Counted from the first letter of the stretch, positions 25,020-33,582 are shown. The stretch is DNA of 64,000 nucleotides from a bacterium (GCA_021371935.1 JAJFVF010000009.1:1-64000); one strand, 5' to 3'. Made by a program: numbers and translations. Notes: a model not told the origin generated them from the letters alone.

Positions 25020-25052
25020 CGATCAGACGACAAACGTTACACGATCAGACGA
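25020..25052. promoter_or_regulatory. Direct repeats upstream of the LacI-gene promoter
   Basis: CGATCAGACGA occurs at 25020-25030 and again at 25042-25052, a spacing of exactly 22 bases (two helical turns), about 50 bases before the -35 box. This spacing suits a dimeric or cooperative regulator. Function is inferred from position. Confidence 0.4.
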
Positions 25053-25101
25053 AAACCATCTTCGGGTAATAAGCTGTTCCCAGAAACTGAGCTTGTAAGT
25101 G

Positions 25102-25130
25102 TTGACATTGATATCAGGTTGAGATATACT
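25102..25130 (+). promoter_or_regulatory. Sigma-70 promoter of the LacI-family gene
   Basis: TTGACA at 25102-25107, 17 bases, TATACT at 25125-25130; near consensus. The transcript should start near 25137, inside the palindrome annotated next. Confidence 0.8.
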
Positions 25131-25132
25131 GC

Positions 25133-25151
25133 GCACAGTGCGCCACTGTGC
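25133..25151. promoter_or_regulatory. Palindromic operator at the LacI-gene transcription start
   Basis: GCACAGTG-CGC-CACTGTGC is a perfect 8-bp inverted repeat with a 3-base centre. It begins three bases behind the -10 box, so a bound LacI-type dimer would block initiation. Autorepression by the following gene is the simplest reading. Confidence 0.65.
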
Positions 25152-25174
25152 AATATCAGCAAAAGGTGATAAAA

Positions 25175-26164
25175 GTGTCCAAGAGCAGAGTCGATCAACA
25201 AGCTATCGCAGACAGGCTCGGCATCTCGCGAAGCACAGTCACGCGCGTGCTCGGCCATGACCCGCTCCACCGCATATCGCCGGATACCAGAAAGCTGATC
25301 CTCAAGACCGCCCGCGAGATGGGATATAACCCCAGAAGACGGCGCACCGGCAATATCGCGTTTGTCGTGTGTGGAGAGATGGCTCCTGCGCAACATGAAC
25401 TGCACCTCGCGATCTGCAGTGAAGCGTTTCACAACAGCTACCGCATTTTTCTTGTGGGCATGCCCGAGTTTGCGTCATACAACCAGATTAAAGTGTACGT
25501 CAACCCTCTTGCGGCGGACGGTGTTATCCTGACAGGAAAGTTCAGCATGGAATTGGCTCGCAGCTTGGCAGACGTGATGCCGACAGTGCTGCTTGATGAT
25601 AGGTCCCAAACACTCGATATGGATATGGACAGAGTTCGGGTTGATTATGTAGATCTGGGATATGAACTGACACGGATGATGATAGATGTGGGACACAAAC
25701 GCATTGCAGCCATTGTTCAGTTTCCCGATGACGTGGCATGGTCCGGTCCTATGGAGGGGTTTCGCAAGGCTTATGAGGAGGCCGGCCTTGTCGCGGACAT
25801 ATCGCAGGTGCGGCACAAGTCCCGCGTTGTCTACACCAAGCTGCTGAGTGACTTGCTGGCCACAAAGCCGACGGCCATATTTGCCTGGACAACATCCGAC
25901 CACGCAATAATTCTAAGCACTCTGAGCGCTATGGGCTGCCGGGTTCCACAGGATATAAGCTATGTCGGGTGGGCACAGTCGTATTCGGCTGCGCTGCTGC
26001 CTTTTCCCGCAATCACATGTCTCGACGACATCTATCCGGCTATGGCCAGGACAGCAGTCCACAGGCTCTTTGACAGAATGGAAGACCCGCTGATGCCGCC
26101 GGAGAGTATGACAGTGCCTGTGGGTATTAGAAGAGGCGAAACGCTAAGTAAATTACGCCCATAA
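25175..26164 (+). CDS. LacI family transcriptional regulator
   Basis: A 329-residue repressor-type protein. The helix-turn-helix is at the N-terminus (QQAIADRLGISRSTVTRVL), the hinge RRRRTGNIAFVV follows near residue 55, and a periplasmic-binding-protein-like effector domain runs to the end, with DGVILTG, DVGHKRIAAI, GFRKAYEEAGL and ISYVGWAQS. The GTG at 25175 follows AAAGGTG by seven bases and is preferred over the GTG at 25148. The last codons (ETLSKLRP) lie inside the left end of a 100-bp repeat element, so the native C-terminus may have been replaced. The ligand is unknown; likely controls the genes downstream. Confidence 0.88.
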   Translation: MSKSRVDQQAIADRLGISRSTVTRVLGHDPLHRISPDTRKLILKTAREMGYNPRRRRTGNIAFVVCGEMAPAQHELHLAICSEAFHNSYRIFLVGMPEFASYNQIKVYVNPLAADGVILTGKFSMELARSLADVMPTVLLDDRSQTLDMDMDRVRVDYVDLGYELTRMMIDVGHKRIAAIVQFPDDVAWSGPMEGFRKAYEEAGLVADISQVRHKSRVVYTKLLSDLLATKPTAIFAWTTSDHAIILSTLSAMGCRVPQDISYVGWAQSYSAALLPFPAITCLDDIYPAMARTAVHRLFDRMEDPLMPPESMTVPVGIRRGETLSKLRP

Positions 26165-26244
26165 ACTTGTATCAGAGATTGCACTTTAACACATACGGAT
26201 TCTATGCTGAGAAGTGCAATTTACTTAGCGTAAATTGTTTAGCT
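26144..26244. repeat. About 100-bp element with terminal inverted repeats, copy A
   Basis: The left end CTAAGTAAATTACG and right end CGTAAATTGTTTAG are imperfect inverted repeats. The right end also contains GTGCAATTTAC-TTAGC-GTAAATTG. An element of the same length and ends lies at 55870-55969. It overlaps the 3-prime end of the LacI gene and the spurious early part of the M20 frame. Confidence 0.65.
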
Positions 26245-26265
26245 CAAAGAAAGGACCAGTATCTC

Positions 26266-27489
26266 GTGGATATTAAGCAACACCTGGCATCGCAAAAGGA
26301 AAGCGCTGCAAAGCTCTTGCAGGAGCTGATTTCAATTAAAAGCACGGCGTGCTGCGAGCATGAAGTGCAGAAATTCTTATTCGATTATCTGAGCAAGCAG
26401 GGCTTTGCACCGCAGTTTGAGGACATTGACGAAAAAATAGTCGATGACCCGGATTATACGGTTGTGCCGGGACTTAAAGACTATCATGGCCGTCCCAACA
26501 TACTCGTGAACCTGCCCGGCTCAGGGGGCGGCAGGAGCGCGATTATCAATTCTCACAGCGATGTCGTGCCCGCAACCGACGAAATGTTCGTGCCGAGGTA
26601 TGAAGACAGCATTGTATACGGCAGAGGAGCCTGCGACGCAAAGGGGCAGGTGCTCACTGTCATTCTTGCGCTCGAAACATTGAAAGTGCTCGGGCTGAAG
26701 CTGAAAGGTGATCTGCAGGCGCAGTTGGTGATCGAGGAAGAAGCTGGTGGAAACGGCTCGCTCTCAGTGATAAAGCAGGGTCACAAAGCGGATGTTGCAG
26801 TAGTGCTGGAGCCGACGAGCCTCAAGGTGCATCCTGCCAATAGAGGAGCTGTGTGGTATAAGCTGGCGGTTGACGGCAAATCGGCGCATATGGGCAAGTA
26901 TTGGGACGGCATCAGCGCGATTGACGAGATGGTAGGTCTCATCAAAATACTCAGAGAATATGAGCAGGCACTGCGTGAAGAGTCGAAGGGCAGCCCTTTG
27001 TTTCCATTCGAGCCAAGCCCGGTGAATGTGAATATCGGCCAGATAAACGGCGGCGACTGGCCTGCTACAGTGCCCGCAAACTGCTGGATCGAGGGTGGAA
27101 TAGCGTTTTTACCCAACAGGCGGATTGCACAAATATATGATGAAGTGCATGGCCTCATCGACGCAAAGGCGAGTGAGTGGGCAAAGCAGCATTACACATT
27201 CGAGTTCTCGCGGCTGCATAACGAGGCATTTGAGACGGATGTGAATCATCCGGCAGTGAAATCGTTCTGTGAAATCGCCGGGTCTGTGCTTGGACCGGAA
27301 CCGCTGCTGGGCTGGATTGCATCATGCGACGGCAGGCTTTTCTATCACACCGGTCAGATGCCTACGATAGTCTTTGGCGCGGGAGACCTGGGTTACGCGC
27401 ATTCTCTCAACGAGCAGGTCAAGATGGACGATATACTGCGCGCAGCGGAGGTTTTGACACTCTTCTTGATCGACTGGTGCGGTGCTTAA
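26266..27489 (+). CDS. M20 family metallopeptidase/deacylase (ArgE/DapE-like)
   Basis: A 407-residue di-zinc amidohydrolase of the M20/ArgE/DapE/CPG2 group. The metal and catalytic motifs are INSHSDVVPA, YGRGACDAKG, VIEEEAGGNGS (general-base glutamate) and LEPTSLKVHP, with a dimerisation lid domain at about 190-310 that contains GKSAHMGKYWDG. The frame is open from 26167, but its first 33 codons cross a repeat element. GTG at 26266 has AAAGGA ahead and begins at the first conserved residues. It probably removes an acyl group or a peptide residue from an amino-acid derivative; the following aminotransferase and glutamate dehydrogenase would handle the released amine. Confidence 0.85.
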   Translation: MDIKQHLASQKESAAKLLQELISIKSTACCEHEVQKFLFDYLSKQGFAPQFEDIDEKIVDDPDYTVVPGLKDYHGRPNILVNLPGSGGGRSAIINSHSDVVPATDEMFVPRYEDSIVYGRGACDAKGQVLTVILALETLKVLGLKLKGDLQAQLVIEEEAGGNGSLSVIKQGHKADVAVVLEPTSLKVHPANRGAVWYKLAVDGKSAHMGKYWDGISAIDEMVGLIKILREYEQALREESKGSPLFPFEPSPVNVNIGQINGGDWPATVPANCWIEGGIAFLPNRRIAQIYDEVHGLIDAKASEWAKQHYTFEFSRLHNEAFETDVNHPAVKSFCEIAGSVLGPEPLLGWIASCDGRLFYHTGQMPTIVFGAGDLGYAHSLNEQVKMDDILRAAEVLTLFLIDWCGA

Positions 27490-27540
27490 TAGCGGAAACA
27501 CTGAAGAATATTTATCGCTAAGAATGCGAATACATTCTCT

Positions 27541-27635
27541 GTTCGGGCTGGATATCCGATCCAGCCCGGAAAAGAACTCCGCGATTTCAAATCGCGAAAT
27601 TTCCTTGCGGTCGCAATCAGATATTGCGCCCGAAC
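27541..27635 (+). promoter_or_regulatory. Structured leader with alternative pairings before the Gfo/Idh gene
   Basis: GGGCTGGAT (27545-27553) pairs with ATCCAGCCC (27559-27567). GTTCGGGC (27541-27548) also pairs perfectly with GCCCGAAC (27628-27635), sharing GGGC with the first stem. Between them lie hairpins CGCGATTT/AAATCGCG (27580-27596) and CGCAAT/ATTGCG (27612-27628). The gap of 221 bases (27490-27710) has no coding frame and no T-run. Confidence 0.5.
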
Positions 27636-27710
27636 AAAGGAGTATAAATCACACCCGCATTCCTAATATATATGGTTTCAGATTTACTCATAGCAGGAGG
27701 ACTTAATTAG

Positions 27711-28784
27711 ATGTCAATAAAAGTGGCAGTGGTGGGCGCAGGTAAGTTCGGTCAGATGCATCTGGACGCATTCACTCAGCTCGGGTATACGAATGTTGCC
27801 GAACTCGCCGCCATTGCAGAAGCAAACCCAAAACGCGCGGATCAGCTGCGCAAAGAATACAATTGCCCGATATACACGGACTATAACGAGATGCTCGCAA
27901 AGGCGGATATCGATGCAGTGAGCATAGCCACCCCCGATCATCTGCACAAAGACATTGCAGTGGCTGCAGCCAGGGCAGGCAAGCATGTGCTGGTCGAAAA
28001 GCCGCTGGATATCACTGTGAAAGGATGCGATGAAATCATTCAGGCGGCCAAAGATTCGGGCGTGCTGCTCCAGGTGGACTTTCACAAGCGATATGACCCG
28101 GACCATCAGGCTGTCGAGCGCAGAGTGCAGGCGGGCGAGCTTGGTGATATACTCTATGGCAGCGTATATATGGAGGACCGCATAGAGGTGCCGAGCAAAT
28201 GGTTCCCGCACTGGGCGCCGAACTCGTCTCCGGCATGGTTTCTTGGTGTTCACTTCTATGATCTCATTCGATGGATTGTAAAGAGCGAGGTGAAGAGCGT
28301 ATATGCGACCGGCACCAAAAACACGCTCCTCAAGGACTACGGCGTGGACACATATGACTGCATCAATGCAAAGATGACATTTGAAAACGGATCTGCATTT
28401 ACGTTCGATACATCATGGATCATGCCGCTGGGCTTTGAGGCGATTGTTAACCAGGCACTGCGCGTTGTCGGCACAAAAGGGGTCTTTGAGTGCGACAGTC
28501 AGGACAGGGGAACCCGATCCTGCATCACCGACGAGGGCATGGCGACATATAACAACAACTTCACACGCAAACTCGAAGACAAATACGGACGCAAGATTCT
28601 GCGCGGTTATGGCATCGAAAGCATCGAAGACTTCGCATACAATGTCTCTTTCCTCAAAGGTGGCGGCTCGATAGACAAGATAAAAGGCTGCTGGGCATCC
28701 GGTGAGGACGGAAGAGAAGTTACACGCATTGCTGTCGCCGTCCATGAAAGCATCAAGACTGGCGAAGTGATTAAATTGAGATAA
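27711..28784 (+). CDS. Gfo/Idh/MocA family oxidoreductase
   Basis: A 357-residue NAD(P)-dependent dehydrogenase. The Rossmann domain opens with VAVVGAGKFGQMHLDAF and has the family EKP motif in HVLVEKPLDITVKG. The C-terminal alpha/beta domain carries GVHFYDLIRWIV, where the conserved aspartate and histidine contribute to the active site. Members oxidise or isomerise sugars, inositols or related polyols; the substrate here is not deducible. AGGAGG precedes the ATG. It is 12 bases ahead of the class III aminotransferase, and the two are surely co-transcribed, suggesting oxidation of an alcohol to a carbonyl that is then transaminated. Confidence 0.9.
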   Translation: MSIKVAVVGAGKFGQMHLDAFTQLGYTNVAELAAIAEANPKRADQLRKEYNCPIYTDYNEMLAKADIDAVSIATPDHLHKDIAVAAARAGKHVLVEKPLDITVKGCDEIIQAAKDSGVLLQVDFHKRYDPDHQAVERRVQAGELGDILYGSVYMEDRIEVPSKWFPHWAPNSSPAWFLGVHFYDLIRWIVKSEVKSVYATGTKNTLLKDYGVDTYDCINAKMTFENGSAFTFDTSWIMPLGFEAIVNQALRVVGTKGVFECDSQDRGTRSCITDEGMATYNNNFTRKLEDKYGRKILRGYGIESIEDFAYNVSFLKGGGSIDKIKGCWASGEDGREVTRIAVAVHESIKTGEVIKLR

Positions 28785-28796
28785 CAGGGGAATAAA

Positions 28797-30164
28797 ATGG
28801 CTGTGTATGATCTTACACCTGTGGATGTGCCGCAGGTCAATACAAAATACAGGACTATAAAGACAAAGATTCCGGTGCCGGAGTCGCTGCCTATACTCGA
28901 AAAACTGAGACAGTGCGAGCCGCAGAGTATGTCCGGCCAGCCGCCTGTGATCTGGCACAAGGCAGACAATTTTATCATTGAAGACCGCTGGGGAAACTGC
29001 TGGATAGACTGGTCGAGCTGTGTGCTGGTCGCCAATGCCGGTCATGGCCGAAAAGAAATTCGTGATGCCTTGAAAAAAGTTATAGACCAGGGTCTGCTGG
29101 CAAGCTATGTGTTTGTGCACGAGCAGCGCGCTGAGCTTTGCGGAATTCTCCAATCGCTTGCTCCTGAGCCTGAAAAGTATCGTGTGTTTCTCCTCTCGAC
29201 CGGCAGCGAGGCCACAGAGAACTGTATCAAGCTCTCAAAGACATATGCTCTGAAAAAGCATGGGCCTCACAAAAAATATTTCGTCTCATTTAAGAATGCA
29301 TTCCATGGCAGAACCATGGGCGCGCAGCTTGCAGGCGGGATGGACAGACAGAAGGAATGGATGGTCGACAGAAATCAGACATTTGTCCAGGTACCATTCC
29401 CGGACGGCTATAAAACTGTAGACCGATCATTCGATCTATTCCTTAGCACTCTTAAGGAGAAAGGAATCAAGCCTGAAGACATAGCCGGAGTTATGACTGA
29501 GAGCTATCAGGGCGTGGGACCGGATTTCCTGACTGTGGAGTATGCTCAAAAGCTGCAGGAGTTCTGCCGCAAATACGATATCGTGATGACATTTGATGAA
29601 GTGCAATCGGGTTTCGGGCGCACCGGCAAGTTGTTCTGCTTCGAGCATTATGGAGTCAAGCCAGACCTGATCTCATGCGGCAAAGGGATATCGTCATCGC
29701 TGCCGATATCGGCTGTGATCGGGCGTGAAGACATTATGGGTCTATATCCGCCAGGGTCGATGACATCCACTCACTCAGCTTCGCCTCTGCCTGTGGCTGC
29801 CGCTGTTGCCAACCTCAAGCTGATATTGGACGAAAAGCTCACCGAAAGGGCTGCACAACTCGGAAAGATTATGAACCCCGAACTTGAGCGCATCCAGAAA
29901 AAATACCCGGATAGACTGGGATGCTTCCATGGCCTCGGGCTGGTTGCTGGTATTCAAGTGGTAAAACCGGGAACAAAGGAACCAGACCCTGTTACTGCTA
30001 CAGCCATAAATCTCAAATGCATTCATAAGGGTCTGTTGATGTTTGCGCCTGTAGGTATCGGTGGGGAATGCCTTAAAATTGCGCCTCCACTTACGATTGC
30101 CGAAGATGCGCTGCACGAGTCTATCGATGTGTTTGAAGAAGCGGTTAATGAAATTCTTGGATAA
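28797..30164 (+). CDS. Class III PLP-dependent aminotransferase
   Basis: A 455-residue omega-type aminotransferase. The N-terminal region contains WGNCWIDWSS, the cofactor phosphate loop LLSTGSEATENCIK, the ring-stacking FHGRTMGAQ, VMTFDEVQSGFGRTGK (aspartate to the pyridine nitrogen), and the Schiff-base lysine in SCGKGISSSLP. It resembles 4-aminobutyrate and ornithine aminotransferases, but the substrate is open. Next to it is glutamate dehydrogenase, which would regenerate 2-oxoglutarate from the glutamate formed. It lies within the LacI-M20-Gfo/Idh cluster. Confidence 0.92.
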   Translation: MAVYDLTPVDVPQVNTKYRTIKTKIPVPESLPILEKLRQCEPQSMSGQPPVIWHKADNFIIEDRWGNCWIDWSSCVLVANAGHGRKEIRDALKKVIDQGLLASYVFVHEQRAELCGILQSLAPEPEKYRVFLLSTGSEATENCIKLSKTYALKKHGPHKKYFVSFKNAFHGRTMGAQLAGGMDRQKEWMVDRNQTFVQVPFPDGYKTVDRSFDLFLSTLKEKGIKPEDIAGVMTESYQGVGPDFLTVEYAQKLQEFCRKYDIVMTFDEVQSGFGRTGKLFCFEHYGVKPDLISCGKGISSSLPISAVIGREDIMGLYPPGSMTSTHSASPLPVAAAVANLKLILDEKLTERAAQLGKIMNPELERIQKKYPDRLGCFHGLGLVAGIQVVKPGTKEPDPVTATAINLKCIHKGLLMFAPVGIGGECLKIAPPLTIAEDALHESIDVFEEAVNEILG

Positions 30165-30209
30165 ACGCTGAATGCAAAGAAGCAATGGATCATCAAAGGA
30201 GATGATGAA

Positions 30210-31397
30210 ATGAGCGTTGTGGATTTTGATCTTGTTTCACGGTATATCGACATCAGCCCGGAAGCGGTGCAGCTTCTGAGCAAGAGCGAGATGGAACTGT
30301 ATTCTAACCTAAGCCTGAAGTGGGACGGACACATTATTCAGGCGGATTCGTTTATTGTGCAGCACAGCAGTGTGAGGGGGCCGGCAAAGGGCGGCATCAG
30401 AATGTGGAATGATGTCAGCATCGAGGAAACTCGTCGGCTTGCTGAACTGATGACCTATAAGTGCGCACTTGCCAAAATTCCCTTCGGCGGCGGCAAGTCG
30501 GGTATCAGGATAGACGGAAACTGCCTGAGCCCGGAGGCAAGGCGCGCGCTTCTTTCTGAATATGTGCATGTATTCGGACCGTATCTTCATTCCGGCGCAT
30601 ACGTCCCTGCGCCGGACATGGGGACTGGACCAGCGGATATGGCTACTATCTATGGCTGCACACACATCCTCGAATCGGTTACAGGCAAACCGCCGCGGAT
30701 AGGAGGTCTGCCGGGCAGGGCAGAGGCGACTGGTTACGGCGTGGCAACCACGGTAAAGCTCGCTGCAGCCGACATTCTCGGTAAAGAAATAAAAGACCTC
30801 ACCGTAGCAGTCCAGGGCTTCGGCAATGTTGGCAGATGGACCGCAATATTCCTGCATGAATGGGGCGCGCGAGTTGTCGCTGTTTCGGATGTGTCAAAAG
30901 CTATATACTGCGAGCATGGAGTGCCGATTGACAAGATAAAAACAGTCCGCGACCTCGAAGAGCTGGATTTGCCTGCAATCCCAAGGGATGATCTGCTATA
31001 TCTGCCTGTGGATGTGCTCGTTCCGGCTGCAGCAGGTGGGGTTATCACTGACAAAGTCGCAAGTAAAGTCCGGGCAAAACTGATAGTAGAGGCAGCCAAC
31101 GATCCTACAATGTCCACTGCCGACACGGTGCTTAATGACAGAAAAATAATGGCGGTGCCTGATATTCTTGCAAACTCAGGTGGCGTAATCGCATCTTACA
31201 TAGAGTGGCGCCAAGCGAAATCGGGGAGTCTGACAGATAAGCGTGAGACCTATGAAGTCATAGAAAGACAGATATCACGCTCATATGCCGAGGTCTCGGA
31301 GTTTGCCGTGAGCAAAAAAGCATCCTACAGGCATGCGGCATGGGCACTGGCTGTGGATGAGGTCGTGCAATCGATGCGTGATCGGGGATGGGTGTAA
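30210..31397 (+). CDS. Glu/Leu/Phe/Val dehydrogenase family, glutamate dehydrogenase-like
   Basis: A 395-residue enzyme. The N-terminal catalytic domain has GPAKGGIRMWNDVS and KCALAKIPFGGGKSGI with the active lysine, then PAPDMGTG. The NAD(P)-binding domain has VQGFGNVGRWTA and later ILANSGGVIASYIEW. Length and motifs are those of hexameric glutamate dehydrogenases. It catalyses reversible oxidative deamination of glutamate and here most likely recycles the amino acceptor for the upstream aminotransferase. AAAGGAG precedes the ATG. The stop codon is one base from that of the opposing alpha/beta-hydrolase-like gene. Confidence 0.92.
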   Translation: MSVVDFDLVSRYIDISPEAVQLLSKSEMELYSNLSLKWDGHIIQADSFIVQHSSVRGPAKGGIRMWNDVSIEETRRLAELMTYKCALAKIPFGGGKSGIRIDGNCLSPEARRALLSEYVHVFGPYLHSGAYVPAPDMGTGPADMATIYGCTHILESVTGKPPRIGGLPGRAEATGYGVATTVKLAAADILGKEIKDLTVAVQGFGNVGRWTAIFLHEWGARVVAVSDVSKAIYCEHGVPIDKIKTVRDLEELDLPAIPRDDLLYLPVDVLVPAAAGGVITDKVASKVRAKLIVEAANDPTMSTADTVLNDRKIMAVPDILANSGGVIASYIEWRQAKSGSLTDKRETYEVIERQISRSYAEVSEFAVSKKASYRHAAWALAVDEVVQSMRDRGWV

Positions 31398-31398
31398 T

Positions 31399-32205
31399 TC
31401 AAAACAGTGCAATCTTCTCGGCCAGATAGTCGTCAATAATGGCATTGAAAAGATCATGTCTTGTGTGGAAGTAGAAGCGGTCTGTACCTTCGATTATTTC
31501 GAGGCTTGCATTCGGTATGCTCTCTTCCAATACCTGTGAGCCTGCCAGGATATACGCCGCATCATCTGTGGAAGCTGTCACAAGCGTGGGGACTTCAATC
31601 TCACTGACTAAGGATGTCAAGTCTGTATTTCTCAAAATATTCATGCGCTTAGCCAGTGTAACATGATCTATTTTAGACAGGCATTCGGTGAGAATAGCGT
31701 TTGGTTCGGCTGCGCAGGGACCAGCTTTGCGTCCGAACCACCGTTTCCACCATCTGACAATGGCGCTCTCTAGTTTGACTTCTCCTGGAAGCATGTGCGA
31801 GATAAACTCGTCGTCTGACAAGCGGGGAAATGATGGCGAGGTGGAGCACAAAATCAGTGCAGGACAGCATTCGGGATGCATTGCGGCAAACTGCATAGCT
31901 ATCAATCCACCCAGACCATGACCGACGACCACTGCGGCATATATTCTCAGTCTATCAAGCAGACGGATCAGATCATCAGTCAGAATATCGTGAGTATAGG
32001 CGGTTTGATTTCGAGACCGACGCATGTCGTAGCTGATTATGCGATAATGGTCAGCCAGCCCCAAAGCCTGATAATAGAACCAGTCCTTCGCTCCGGCAAG
32101 CCCAGGGACAAACACTATCGGCATACCGCTACCGGTGTCGTTGTAGTTGACCCGCAGGCCATCCACGTTAATTGCCGGCACTTGTTGCCACCCCATCAAG
32201 AGCAT
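31399..32205 (-). CDS. Alpha/beta-hydrolase-fold protein lacking the nucleophile serine
   Basis: A 268-residue protein with the alpha/beta-hydrolase core: INVDGLRVNYNDTGSGMPIV, the oxyanion-region VPGLAGAKDW, and the elbow VVGHGLGGLIAM near residue 97. In active enzymes the elbow reads GHSxGG; here the codon is GGT, so the nucleophile serine is glycine. The typical YDxRGxGxS segment is also changed to YDMRRSRNQ. A C-terminal aspartate region (TASTDDAAYI) and histidines (FHTRHDLF) remain. It may be a non-catalytic binding protein or work by another mechanism. It converges with glutamate dehydrogenase and has no same-strand partner. Confidence 0.8.
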   Translation of the reverse strand: MLLMGWQQVPAINVDGLRVNYNDTGSGMPIVFVPGLAGAKDWFYYQALGLADHYRIISYDMRRSRNQTAYTHDILTDDLIRLLDRLRIYAAVVVGHGLGGLIAMQFAAMHPECCPALILCSTSPSFPRLSDDEFISHMLPGEVKLESAIVRWWKRWFGRKAGPCAAEPNAILTECLSKIDHVTLAKRMNILRNTDLTSLVSEIEVPTLVTASTDDAAYILAGSQVLEESIPNASLEIIEGTDRFYFHTRHDLFNAIIDDYLAEKIALF

Positions 32206-32324
32206 TTACACAGCAATATAATACTCAGGCAGACCAATACGTGTCAATAAAAAGGCTACTGACTGCCTTGGGGACGCGATGTAGTATGGCGTGGTGTAGA
32301 TAAAGTATATCGTGCTCATGATAT

Positions 32325-32352
32325 ATGGCCTGGACCACCCGGTTCAGGCCAT
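32325..32352 (-). other. Hairpin behind the wzz-like gene
   Basis: ATGGCCTG pairs with CAGGCCAT around a 12-base loop, immediately behind the stop codon of the minus-strand Wzz gene. It lacks a T-run, so it is more a 3-prime structure than a clear terminator. The 150 bases up to 32205 show nothing else. Confidence 0.4.
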
Positions 32353-32355
32353 AAT

Positions 32356-33534
32356 TTACCTTTTTGCCGGAGTATTTTCTATGGGTCTTGCATAAGTGCT
32401 TCTATTGGTTCTCGAACGCTTTTTCCGGTTTATTCTACTGCGGATAAGCAAAACCACTGACATAATCAACATTCCAACAAGAAATCCGAAAATTGCATTT
32501 GACGTATTGCTTGGGGCGACTTTCTCGGGGTTTGGCCGGGCTCTATCTATAATTTGATAGTCGCCGTCTTCGCCTTTTTGTGTAATTTGCGCGATCTGAT
32601 ATTGTTCAGTGAGGAGTTCGTATGTCTTGCTCAAGACTGCGACTCTGCGTTGAATTCGCGCATATTTGGTTGCAGTCTCAGGCAGTTTTTCAATTTGTAA
32701 AGTGAGTTTTGTGCGCTCGTTTTGAATATAATCCCGTGTAGCCTCAAGCGACTTCTGTGAGACTTCTTTATTAACGAGATCGTCAAGATTGCCTGCTGTT
32801 GCCAGCTCGCTGTATAGGCCTTGAAGTTTGGTATTTACATCCAGCAGATCAGCATCGAGTTTGCTGAGTTTGTCGACCATGAGCTTGGTTTGTTCATCGA
32901 TCGAGGCAACCTGGTTTTTTTCTAGAAACCGGCTCATATCGTCTTCTGCTTTTGCAAGATCGGTTTTGGTCTCATCAATACGCTCTTCTATGAAATCAGA
33001 TTTACGTGTTGATATTCTGATCACCATTACTTCCATTTGATCGAGCATGGCATTTGCAATGTCTGCAGCAAGTTTGGGCTGCTGAGCGCGGACAGAAAGA
33101 CTGATGCTGCCATTTTTATCTTGATTTATAGTTGTTGCACTAGTTAGAGCCTCAACAGCAGCAGATTCTGGATTCAGACCATTCGGACATTTTTTCATAA
33201 AATGCCTATTGTCAACAAGCTTCAAGCGTCTCACGACTTGTCTTTTGAGCGTATTGCTTTGAAGAATAGTAAGGAAATAACCGCTTTGGCCGCTGCTGGC
33301 TCCTAAGCCAGCAATGGGAAGACTATTTACCAGGCTGGATACTGAAGAGTTCTGTTGGACAAAAAACGTTGCTTTGGATTGGTATATTTCAGGAAGTGTG
33401 CGGCTGTAGAAGAAAGCAATCAATCCACAAAAGATAGCGACAATGAGTATAAACTTCCATGCCACAAACACAGGACGAGCTAGTTCTACTAAATCAATCT
33501 CATTATCGTATAAATTCTCAGTCTTACTTTCCAC
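32356..33534 (-). CDS. Wzz/polysaccharide co-polymerase chain-length determinant
   Basis: A 392-residue inner-membrane protein with the co-polymerase layout. A first transmembrane segment lies near residues 27-46 (FILIVAIFCGLIAFFYS), a long periplasmic part contains a coiled-coil region (about 175-310), and a second membrane segment lies near 350-370 (AIFGFLVGMLIMSVVLLI) after a Pro-containing stretch. No cytoplasmic tyrosine-kinase domain follows. It regulates polymer length in Wzx/Wzy-dependent synthesis. The frame runs up to 33582, but the promoter at 33583-33612 would place the transcript start at about 33576; GTG at 33534 with GGGAAGG ahead is the likely start. Divergent from the wzx operon. 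Confidence 0.85.
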   Translation of the reverse strand: MESKTENLYDNEIDLVELARPVFVAWKFILIVAIFCGLIAFFYSRTLPEIYQSKATFFVQQNSSVSSLVNSLPIAGLGASSGQSGYFLTILQSNTLKRQVVRRLKLVDNRHFMKKCPNGLNPESAAVEALTSATTINQDKNGSISLSVRAQQPKLAADIANAMLDQMEVMVIRISTRKSDFIEERIDETKTDLAKAEDDMSRFLEKNQVASIDEQTKLMVDKLSKLDADLLDVNTKLQGLYSELATAGNLDDLVNKEVSQKSLEATRDYIQNERTKLTLQIEKLPETATKYARIQRRVAVLSKTYELLTEQYQIAQITQKGEDGDYQIIDRARPNPEKVAPSNTSNAIFGFLVGMLIMSVVLLIRSRINRKKRSRTNRSTYARPIENTPAKR

Positions 33535-33582
33535 TAGGAATACCCTTCCCGGCAAGAACACTTTGTGATCATCGGTCAGCAA

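Noticed and set aside
26167-26265. First 33 codons of the M20 frame
   Set aside because: They run through a repeat element, have no ribosome site, and precede the conserved start; GTG at 26266 is better.
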